Assembly: GCF_937873765.1 (NCBI RefSeq)
Contig: NZ_CALMZC010000044.1
Location: 1-36,851, forward strand
Length of the DNA: 36,851 bases
DNA from: an uncultured Thiothrix sp.
GTDB taxonomy: Bacteria; Pseudomonadota; Gammaproteobacteria; Thiotrichales; Thiotrichaceae
Reading direction: 5' to 3'
A program made the translations under genes and the position numbers. Below are positions 1 through 6,011 of the stretch, in pieces (the first letter of the stretch is position 1; the number at the start of each line of letters is the position of its first letter). The notes under the pieces were generated by a model. It saw only the letters and a list, made by a program, of their open reading frames with translations. It was not told the origin of the DNA and made no database searches.

Positions 1-2
1 AA

Positions 3-39
3 CAATTGGACGGCCTGAAAAAAACCGTCCGACAATTTG
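3..39. repeat. Imperfect inverted repeat at the window edge
   Basis: GGACGG and CCGTCC form a 6 bp core around an 11-base loop containing a run of seven A. The outer arms (CAATT and AATTG) also pair, with bulges. It lies about 50 bp downstream of the cas1 stop. It could be a terminator-like hairpin at the end of the cas operon or the end of a small repeat element; the window stops too soon to tell. Confidence 0.4.
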
Positions 40-61
40 TGTAGATACTTATGCTTGATAA

Positions 62-81
62 GGGGAGGGTTGGGGAGGGGG
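62..81 (+). other. G-quadruplex-type motif in a REP-like repeat
   Basis: Four G runs of 4, 3, 4 and 5 bases separated by loops of 1, 2 and 1 bases lie just downstream of the cas1 stop. The preceding bases (TTGATAA) and the duplicated GGGGAGGG unit resemble half of a dispersed intergenic repeat of the CCCTCCCC kind found in many bacterial genomes; that comparison is from memory. The G-rich strand is the template strand for cas transcription. Confidence 0.6.
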
Positions 82-86
82 TTAAC

Positions 87-1121
87 TCATTTGTTAAAGA
101 ACGGGATGTAATGCGGCACATCCCCACGCAGATACCGCGCCAATAATCGTGCTTGTAATAGCGGCAACAAACCAATTTCTACCTGTGTTTCTAAGACAGG
201 ATGCTGCAAGGTTTCCTTTTTACGCTCTTGATACGCCACCACCACTGCTTTACGCCCACTCTCACTCAAATACACCGCACCACCGGTGCGGAAATCAAAA
301 TCCTTCTGTTGTACCTGCCCACGATTAATTAAGGTTAGTGCCAAGCGATCACCCAGCACTGCCCGAAACTCCTCTAATAAATCCAAAGCTAAAGCCGGAC
401 GACCAGGACGCACTACATGGAAAAACCCCAATTGTGGATCTAAACCCACTGTTTCCAAGGCACTCCGACAATCTGATAACAATAAGGCGTAAATAAAAGA
501 AATCAGAGCATTGACGGCATCTTTCGGCGGTCTACGACTGCGACCTTGATACTCAAATTCACTACGCATCGACGGTTTAATCATCGTATTGAATTGCTCA
601 AAATAAACCCGTGCTGCATCCCCCTCTAACCCCAATACTGAAGCGGGCGAATCCGCCTGCTGCACATTACGCAAATTCACAGCCAAGGCTTTCGCAGCTT
701 TTGCCAACTGTGCCTTTTCGGCTTCATCTTTGCTATCCCTAGCACTACGCATTAAGACATTACGCGAATTTTTCAGCTTACCCGCAATAAACGCTTTACT
801 TAGTTGCAAGGCAATCTCAGGCTTATCAGCAGCTCGAAACTGCGCTTGGCGTAATAAAATATTACCGCCCACCTCGCCTTCAACCCGTGCTTGAAAACGC
901 CCATTCTCATTCAGCCAAACAATACTGCGCCCATCCGCCATACAACGCGCCATCAATTGCGGACTCAAACTCACACGTCCTAAACACACAATCGCGCCTA
1001 AATGATGCATCGGTATTTGTCCACGTTTAGCATCCCCTACTTTGACGACTAAAGTCTCACCCTCCAAATGCGCATACGTGCCTTCGGTCGATAAATACAA
1101 AGTATTCAATAACTGGCGCAT
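87..1121 (-). CDS. cas1: CRISPR-associated endonuclease Cas1, type I-C
   Basis: Integrase subunit of the Cas1-Cas2 spacer-acquisition complex. At 344 aa it has the usual I-C length, with an N-terminal beta domain and a C-terminal helical catalytic domain. The metal-binding residues are visible: Glu166 in GLEGDAAR, His235 in GFFHV, and the acidic group at about 247-250 in ALDLLEEF. Its ATG overlaps the cas4 stop (TAATG), so the two are probably translationally coupled. It is the last cas gene in view. Cas2 normally follows directly, but the 86 bases downstream hold no cas2-like start and instead carry a G-rich repeat and an inverted repeat. The gene looks intact. Confidence 0.96.
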   Translation of the reverse strand: MRQLLNTLYLSTEGTYAHLEGETLVVKVGDAKRGQIPMHHLGAIVCLGRVSLSPQLMARCMADGRSIVWLNENGRFQARVEGEVGGNILLRQAQFRAADKPEIALQLSKAFIAGKLKNSRNVLMRSARDSKDEAEKAQLAKAAKALAVNLRNVQQADSPASVLGLEGDAARVYFEQFNTMIKPSMRSEFEYQGRSRRPPKDAVNALISFIYALLLSDCRSALETVGLDPQLGFFHVVRPGRPALALDLLEEFRAVLGDRLALTLINRGQVQQKDFDFRTGGAVYLSESGRKAVVVAYQERKKETLQHPVLETQVEIGLLPLLQARLLARYLRGDVPHYIPFFNK

Positions 1122-1750
1122 TAATCGTCCTCCACCTCAAATAACTGTGTTTGCAAGCGTTGAATACGCTGTTGTTGTCCGACCAACTCCGGCTGACACA
1201 CCTCAGCCAAAGAACAGGCTTGACACAAAGTACGATCCGCTACTGGAGCAGGTAACAGGCCTAAATCCAGCAAGTTTCTAACCTGCTTAACCAACTGAAG
1301 CGTATGCTCACGCAAAGCCTGATCAATCACCACCACGCGCCGTCGCCGTGTTTTATGATGAAAAATCGCGCCCTCTGGAACGGCTTTACCGGTCATTTCC
1401 TCAAGGCATAACGCTTGGGCAGCTAACTGCACCTCATCATGCAATTTTTGCTGGCGTTTACCCTGCTTATACTCAATTGGATAAGGCGTACCATCGTCTA
1501 GGAACTCCACCACATCCGCCTTACCTACTAAGCCATAACGCTCGCTAAATAAGGGCAAAGCCCGCTCAACTCGCACGCCATATTCCATGCCACTCTCACC
1601 ACTATCGACCCGCTCATGTGCCAAGTGCCCACGAATCGTAAACACGTTATCCTCAAAGGTTTGCTCTTGATGAATCAGCGCACACTGACGCGGGCAATAA
1701 CTGTAGTGTTGCAGGGCGGAGAGCATGATGGGGAGCTGTGGTTCGGTCAT
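1121..1750 (-). CDS. cas4: CRISPR-associated exonuclease Cas4
   Basis: A RecB-like nuclease that helps select PAM-bearing prespacers and trims them for Cas1-Cas2. The 209 aa protein shows an N-terminal Cys pair in YSYCPRQC (Cys19, Cys23), nuclease motifs GKAD (Asp79) and EYKQGK (Glu93, Lys95), and a C-terminal Cys cluster (Cys176, Cys179, Cys185) that with an N-terminal Cys would hold an iron-sulfur cluster. Its ATG overlaps the stop of the upstream antitoxin gene (ATGA) and its stop overlaps the cas1 start. Its translation therefore appears tied to a toxin-antitoxin gene, which is unusual: in the standard I-C order cas4 directly follows cas7. Confidence 0.95.
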   Translation of the reverse strand: MTEPQLPIMLSALQHYSYCPRQCALIHQEQTFEDNVFTIRGHLAHERVDSGESGMEYGVRVERALPLFSERYGLVGKADVVEFLDDGTPYPIEYKQGKRQQKLHDEVQLAAQALCLEEMTGKAVPEGAIFHHKTRRRRVVVIDQALREHTLQLVKQVRNLLDLGLLPAPVADRTLCQACSLAEVCQPELVGQQQRIQRLQTQLFEVEDD

Positions 1751-1971
1751 GCTGCAAATCGCAAAATTTCAAGTTCAGCATTGCGTGAGGCTGCTAATTC
1801 AGCTAATTTTAAAACCTGATTAGCAATCGCATCCGCTAAATAATACTCACCACAATTCTCACAAATTTGTGCTGGTACATCCTTAATAACCACCGTTAAT
1901 TCTCCACGCGTTAAAGCCACCGTAACGCGTCCCTCACGGGTCTCGCCTAGTTTACAAATGACGCCGTTCAC
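1747..1971 (-). CDS. YgiT/MqsA-type zinc-finger antitoxin, embedded in the cas operon
   Basis: A small protein (74 aa) of the YgiT-type zinc-finger family, usually paired with DUF4258 or RelE-like toxins as antitoxin and autorepressor. Family hallmarks seen here are GETREGRVTVAL, VPAQICENCGEYYL (Cys37, Cys40) and the C-terminal LEILRFAA. Relatives start M-x-C-V-x-C; this one starts M-N-G-V-I-C, so the first zinc ligand is replaced by Gly (codon GGC; TGC would be one base away). Zinc binding may be impaired. It starts with GTG overlapping the stop of the toxin remnant, and its own stop overlaps the cas4 start, so it may now serve mainly to couple translation. Confidence 0.85.
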   Translation of the reverse strand: MNGVICKLGETREGRVTVALTRGELTVVIKDVPAQICENCGEYYLADAIANQVLKLAELAASRNAELEILRFAA

Positions 1972-2250
1972 GCTTTTTTCTCCTTAAAACCTGCTTGCCA
2001 AATGGCCTCTGAAGGCACATACGCTGTAACAATATAGCAGGCTAAATCCATCTCATTACGTGCTACTACCACATGAATAGGAGTAGCGTGCAAAAACCAC
2101 AAAATCAAACAACTAGGATAAGGTTGATCGGCTGGATTCTTTGATGACCTGACCTTGCTCAATAGCTGTTACAACCTCATCACGACTTAAGCCGCGCTCA
2201 AACATGCGCTTGATAGCATGGCTACTGAAAGCATAGGACTGGCATTGCAT
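1968..2250 (-). pseudogene. DUF4258-type toxin, frameshifted
   Basis: Two overlapping reading frames together make one DUF4258 protein. The first (ATG at 2250, stop at 2113) encodes 45 aa including FSSHAIKRMFERG and EQGQVIKE. The second, in the +1 frame and ending at 1968, carries the C-terminal half: PADQPYPSCLIL, PIHVVVARNE, CYIVTAYVPS. Relatives read E-Y-P-D-D at the junction; here GAA is followed by a single T and then CCA (position 2136), which fits a loss of two bases or gain of one. The start is 4 bases past the cas7c stop. A sequencing error or programmed frameshift is possible, but a dead toxin is the simplest reading. Confidence 0.75.
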
Positions 2251-2254
2251 GCAT

Positions 2255-3178
2255 TTACCCTACTTTTCTAAGCAACTGCACGCCATTGGGTAGGTTAAAC
2301 TCATCCACAGAGACCTGATAATCTGCAAAGCTACGTGGCACTTCGGTTTGCTTTTCAGCTTTAATCCGCTCAAACAAACTATACGCGGGTGCATTCCCTA
2401 ATTTGCCTTCATGCTTAAATACATATAAACCACGCGTTGCCATTTGCCCACGTGCAGCGGAACGGTCATGCTCAAACATTTGCTCTAGCGATTGCCATAA
2501 CAACTCTAAATCAGCTTCAGAAAATTTAGTTTGCTCCGCCAGATGTGCAGAAACAAAGCCATGTGCCATATACAAACCATACGGAACGGTAAATTTACGC
2601 CCCATGGTGCGATTATCGCCCCCTTGATTTTCGGCTTCTTTCTCAGTCGCAACGGCCATACGAGTGATCGAATGCTCGCTAGCAATGACTGGATCAATGG
2701 AGCGTGCAAAGGTAAGTTGCACCGGCCCTCTCACTTGACCACAGTTGACACCCGTTGACATGACTGCGCCAAAAGTACGTACATCGTAAAAATTCTGACA
2801 CATCCATTGACGTGCCTCTTCCACTTTATCGCCACCTTTGCGCTTTTTAGCAGCTTCTTTTTTATCTTTTCCACCCTCTTTCGCTTCATCTTTAGGATCT
2901 TCTAATAGCTCAGCGCCTCCCGGAATTGCTTGATACGCACGCTCATGTTGCTTATTTAAAATAGCCTTTTCTTTCACATAAATTTCATAAGGTGCTTGTT
3001 CACCATGTAGTAAACCAACAAAATTGCGCACTTTGCGTTTTAAACTGACATCGGTGACTAAACCTTGCCCTGTTTCTGCATCTACACGAGGCAAATTACC
3101 CGCATCAGGATCACCATTCGGATTACCGTCTTTCACATCAAATAATAAAACAAAGTCATAACGATGGTTGAGGCTCAT
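2255..3178 (-). CDS. cas7c: Cas7c (Csd2), type I-C Cascade backbone subunit
   Basis: The RRM-fold protein that coats the crRNA spacer in the I-C effector complex. Family motifs are clear: [22 protein letters not shown] at the N-terminus, then [39 protein letters not shown] and [15 protein letters not shown]. At 307 aa it is slightly longer than many relatives because of a Lys/Glu/Gly-rich loop at about residues 92-122. Its ATG overlaps the cas8c stop (ATGA). It is followed, 4 bases after its stop, by the toxin remnant rather than cas4. Confidence 0.95.
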   Translation of the reverse strand: MSLNHRYDFVLLFDVKDGNPNGDPDAGNLPRVDAETGQGLVTDVSLKRKVRNFVGLLHGEQAPYEIYVKEKAILNKQHERAYQAIPGGAELLEDPKDEAKEGGKDKKEAAKKRKGGDKVEEARQWMCQNFYDVRTFGAVMSTGVNCGQVRGPVQLTFARSIDPVIASEHSITRMAVATEKEAENQGGDNRTMGRKFTVPYGLYMAHGFVSAHLAEQTKFSEADLELLWQSLEQMFEHDRSAARGQMATRGLYVFKHEGKLGNAPAYSLFERIKAEKQTEVPRSFADYQVSVDEFNLPNGVQLLRKVG

Positions 3179-4941
3179 TCTGTATCTCCTTGATTCTTTG
3201 TATTTGAGGTGACGTTTTCATCATCTTTGGTAAAGAAAAACTGACGCTGATGGTAATATCCCACTGAAAAGTTACCCTGTTCCGCTAGTGACAGGGTTTT
3301 GGGATAAATCGAATTCTGTCCACTTGAAGGTGCATTTAAGCCAGCAAATAACTCGCCCAGCCATTGATCAAACTGTACAGCACGCCCAAACTTCTGCTTT
3401 CTAAGCTTATTTAAATGATGCTTATGAAGCTTAATTAAAACTGGAAAAGCATTAATTGGATTAGTTGAGGCAGAGCTATAATACTTATCTGCAACATCAG
3501 CACTCAACTTTCGGTCATGAGCCTCTGCTTGTAACTTTTCTAAAATGGCAAATAAGCGCCCCAACCGATAACCAATATGGGTATTATCAGTATCTAGTTT
3601 CACATCAAGACCCTCTCCATAGTTGCGATTTAAACAGGCTTTAATGATCGCTGCCCGCTCATAAGTTACGTTCTGTTCAGCATGATTCCGCCGAATAGCG
3701 GACGCTAATAAAGTTTCTGGATAAGGCAAGCCTGCAAGAATTCTACGCATGACCTCGCCTGCTAACTCTGGTGGAATATTTTCAGTTTTGCCTAACAGCG
3801 CAATGGATTTTAATAGCTTCCATAATGGCAAATAAGGCTCCTGCCAAGCACTGCGTTCAATTTCCAAATCGTTAAAATGTTGCACAATACGTTGGCTAAT
3901 CTCACGTACTGTCGCCATATACCAGAACCTGACACTAATACGCGCCGCATTAGGCGCTAAACCCAGAACATAAAAAACAGTTTGCTCGTCTAGAGCTGGA
4001 CTGCGCCCATGTTTTTCTACCGCCTCATAAACAGATTTCACAGCTTGCGTATTACGATCGGGGTCATCTTTGCTTGAACTAGCGCCCCAAATGGCTGCAA
4101 AACTATCCTCTAAACCATCCCGTTTACTCGCCCAAAAAACAGTAGATGCATCCCCTACTTGCATACGTTGCTTAGAGTCTTTACCCAGTAAGTGATTCAA
4201 CGCCGTGGTATAAGCAAACGCAGCTTCTTTGCTCACAGGCGCATTAAAACTTTGCTGCTTACCAAAAGAACGAAATGCATCAAGATTGAAAGAAATAATA
4301 TTCGCACCCGCTGTTTGTGCACCCCATACACCTTTAATGGCAGGATGCAAGCGCTCAATCTCAGCAATTTCGCCAGTAATTAAACAAATAGCCTTAGCCG
4401 CTTCAGCATAATCACCATTAGCAATAGCAGCTTGTACAGGACGACTTTGGCAAACTAAATGCGTTTGTCCTTGTAAACGAAAAGTCAGATTAGGGTTGGT
4501 TTTTTCGATTTCTTCCCACAATGGGTTTTGCTGGATAATTGCTAAATCAAGCGACTCTAAAAAATAAATAACCGCTGCAATGCCTTTATCTGTATCCGCT
4601 AAATTTAAAGCCCGTATTTTTTCCAAGAAGGCAACTTGTTGTTCTTTAACACGCTCAGGTTTGCCTTTGGTATCTAAGCCCAACACATACTCAGCATTGT
4701 CCCAAAGCAAGTTAGCTGCTACACCTGAGGTTTTCTTTACACCTTGTGGCACGCGCTCTGATTTAGCACGTTTTTTCTTATTCTCAATATAACGAGTGTC
4801 TTCAATCTGGTTTAACGTACCATCCTCACGCAACTCTAAAATAAACGGGATTTCCTTGTACTCAAAACCAGCAGGCGCTAAGGCTGATTCAGGGTCTTGG
4901 GCTTTGCGATGGTAATACTTATAAAGCGCTTGCAAAATCAT
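3175..4941 (-). CDS. cas8c: Cas8c (Csd1), type I-C Cascade large subunit
   Basis: The large subunit that recognises the PAM and opens target DNA in I-C Cascade; in this subtype an internal translation start may also yield the small subunit Cas11c (family knowledge, not tested here). The 588 aa length is normal. Csd1 features include the N-terminal [32 protein letters not shown], the [10 protein letters not shown] segment, [18 protein letters not shown] in the middle, and [21 protein letters not shown] near the C-terminus. Start and stop overlap cas5c and cas7c, so the three effector genes form a coupled block. Confidence 0.94.
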   Translation of the reverse strand: MILQALYKYYHRKAQDPESALAPAGFEYKEIPFILELREDGTLNQIEDTRYIENKKKRAKSERVPQGVKKTSGVAANLLWDNAEYVLGLDTKGKPERVKEQQVAFLEKIRALNLADTDKGIAAVIYFLESLDLAIIQQNPLWEEIEKTNPNLTFRLQGQTHLVCQSRPVQAAIANGDYAEAAKAICLITGEIAEIERLHPAIKGVWGAQTAGANIISFNLDAFRSFGKQQSFNAPVSKEAAFAYTTALNHLLGKDSKQRMQVGDASTVFWASKRDGLEDSFAAIWGASSSKDDPDRNTQAVKSVYEAVEKHGRSPALDEQTVFYVLGLAPNAARISVRFWYMATVREISQRIVQHFNDLEIERSAWQEPYLPLWKLLKSIALLGKTENIPPELAGEVMRRILAGLPYPETLLASAIRRNHAEQNVTYERAAIIKACLNRNYGEGLDVKLDTDNTHIGYRLGRLFAILEKLQAEAHDRKLSADVADKYYSSASTNPINAFPVLIKLHKHHLNKLRKQKFGRAVQFDQWLGELFAGLNAPSSGQNSIYPKTLSLAEQGNFSVGYYHQRQFFFTKDDENVTSNTKNQGDTE

Positions 4942-5609
4942 CCGCGTACCTCCTCACTATTCCATGCAGGCACTTGAATCACTCCATTATTCATGGTTGC
5001 CTGAAAAAAACGAGGCATTGGATTCTCAGGGTCGGTGAAATCCATGTCATACAACATCCAACCTAGCTCACGCCTACCTAGTAGCTCTTTAGCTATAACA
5101 GGTGCTTCACCATTTTCAATCAAACTAAAATCACAAGAAAACTCACGTGTCCCCAAGTAAGGTTGATTAAAGCATTGTCCTTTACTGGCTCGACGCTTAA
5201 ACATTTCGGCAAATTTGATGATCGTGTTATCGGTATCTTCGCTAAGCAATTCAAAATCAGCGCGTAAGCGATAACGCACATCACGCAAGAATAAACTTGC
5301 TCGTTGCTGACGCTCCTCTTCAATATACAAACCTAATTGCCCCGTACCCTGCTTCATCGTCGACTTCACTGAACCTGTCGGCACAACGCTAGCCACTTCA
5401 TTACGGCGTAAGTTCATCCAACGAATGGGCTGCAACACCTCAATCTGCCGAATATGCCAACGAATCGCAGGCTTCCACAAAATCGCCTCAAACACGGCAC
5501 GCGCTGCTGACGGTGTAATCACATCGTAAGAGACGCGCTCGACCTTCATTTCAGGACGGGTGAAACAGGCAAAGTCGCCGGACACCTCTAAACAAAAGCA
5601 TTCACCCAT
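4938..5609 (-). CDS. cas5c: Cas5c (Cas5d), crRNA-processing Cascade subunit
   Basis: In type I-C, which lacks Cas6, Cas5 itself cuts pre-crRNA at the base of the repeat hairpin, leaving an 11-base 5' handle that it then holds. The sequence shows CLEVSGDFACFTRPEMKVERVSYDVITPSAARAVFEAI, typical of the family. I place the start at the ATG at 5609 (MGECFCLEV), which has a strong AAAGGGGGG ribosome binding site 5 bases upstream; a GTG two codons earlier lies inside that site. It overlaps cas8c (ATGA). The 290 bp gap to cas3 is long for this operon and holds the crRNA-like element. Confidence 0.94.
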   Translation of the reverse strand: MGECFCLEVSGDFACFTRPEMKVERVSYDVITPSAARAVFEAILWKPAIRWHIRQIEVLQPIRWMNLRRNEVASVVPTGSVKSTMKQGTGQLGLYIEEERQQRASLFLRDVRYRLRADFELLSEDTDNTIIKFAEMFKRRASKGQCFNQPYLGTREFSCDFSLIENGEAPVIAKELLGRRELGWMLYDMDFTDPENPMPRFFQATMNNGVIQVPAWNSEEVRG

Positions 5610-5634
5610 CAGCACCCCCCTTTAAAATTTAAAG

Positions 5635-5726
5635 GTGGGCAAGATAGCAATACCCTGCCCACGACTACCAAAATCAACGAAGTACAACTTTCGTGTTTCA
5701 ATCCTCTTGCTACTTTAGCAAGTTTT
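5635..5726 (-). ncRNA. Candidate crRNA-like guide RNA (CreA/CreR-like) in the cas3-cas5c gap
   Basis: Read on the minus strand, 5726-5695 looks like one CRISPR repeat: a perfect 7 bp hairpin (CTTGCTA, loop AAG, TAGCAAG) then exactly 11 bases, AGGATTGAAAC, the length and form of a type I-C 5' handle. Bases 5694 to about 5666 would be the spacer. It is followed by GTCG, the start of many I-C repeats, and a second hairpin (GTGGGCA...TGCCCAC, 5662-5635) whose 3' handle is lost, as a degenerate second repeat would be. The first 18 spacer bases match 5788-5771 at 15 positions. Being single-copy, it could also be a chance hairpin; only the distant array can confirm the repeat. Confidence 0.5.
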
Positions 5727-5762
5727 ACATACCATTTGCTGCTACAAATGTGTAATCAGATT

Positions 5763-5791
5763 ACCATATCACTAAATACAACTTTAGTGAA
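5763..5791 (-). promoter_or_regulatory. Candidate sigma70 promoter for the guide RNA and cas5c-cas8c-cas7c
   Basis: On the minus strand TTCACT (5791-5786) and TATGGT (5768-5763) each match 4 of 6 consensus bases with a 17-base spacer. It would transcribe the crRNA-like element and then the effector genes. The protospacer-like site fills the -35 to -10 interval, and a GTAATC-A-GATTAC palindrome (5752-5764) sits at the expected transcription start. Confidence 0.4.
5771..5791 (-). other. Protospacer-like target with TTC PAM
   Basis: TTC (5791-5789) is followed by a stretch equal to the putative spacer at positions 1, 2, 4-12, 14, 15, 17 and 18 (mismatches at 3, 13, 16). It is also an inverted repeat (CACTAAA and TTTAGTG, loop GTTGTA). 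The changes at 3 and 16 fall on paired bases of that dyad, so the copy at 5677-5694 keeps the symmetry (T-A becomes G-C). A guide-target pair or two copies of a palindromic protein operator would both fit. Confidence 0.5.
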
Positions 5792-5798
5792 GTTAAAA

Positions 5799-6011
5799 AT
5801 GGACTATTCAAAAATTATCAAAGAACTCCGCATCTTTTGCACTTCGCTACAAACAGATCGGTTTTGGGGCATTTTAGTGACAATCCTCATCATTTTTTTA
5901 ATCACCAAAATAAATCATCTGGAGCTAGCTGCAAAGGAGTACTCATCAAGCCCAGCTTCTGGTCATATAATCCAGCAGTTACCAACTCAAACACCCCAGT
6001 CAGTGCCGTAA
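5799..6011 (+). CDS. Possible small membrane peptide antisense to the end of cas3
   Basis: A 70-codon plus-strand frame whose first 34 codons lie in the cas3-cas5c gap and whose remainder is antisense to the cas3 3' end. It encodes a short N-terminal helix and one hydrophobic segment (FWGILVTILIIFLI, about residues 25-38). The protospacer-like site lies just upstream of its ATG, as a CRISPR-repressed toxin (CreT-like) would require. There is only a weak ribosome binding site and no plus-strand promoter I can defend, so a spurious frame is more likely than not. Confidence 0.22.
   Translation: MDYSKIIKELRIFCTSLQTDRFWGILVTILIIFLITKINHLELAAKEYSSSPASGHIIQQLPTQTPQSVP

Noticed and set aside
2130..2145. 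Programmed +1 frameshift in the embedded toxin
   Set aside because: No recognised slippery sequence or stimulator at GAA-T-CCA; mutation is simpler. Kept only as a test.
2810..2910. Foreign insertion in cas7c (Lys/Glu-rich loop)
   Set aside because: This loop is variable in length and charge in Cas7c proteins as I recall them, and the frame and flanking motifs are normal.
5706..5726. Plus-strand rho-independent terminator (7 bp stem followed by TTTT)
   Set aside because: No plus-strand gene precedes it; cas5c to the left is on the minus strand. The minus-strand reading, with an 11-base handle, explains more.
5695..5726. A CRISPR array in the window
   Set aside because: Only one full repeat-like unit plus a degenerate one exists; there is no regular repeat-spacer series.
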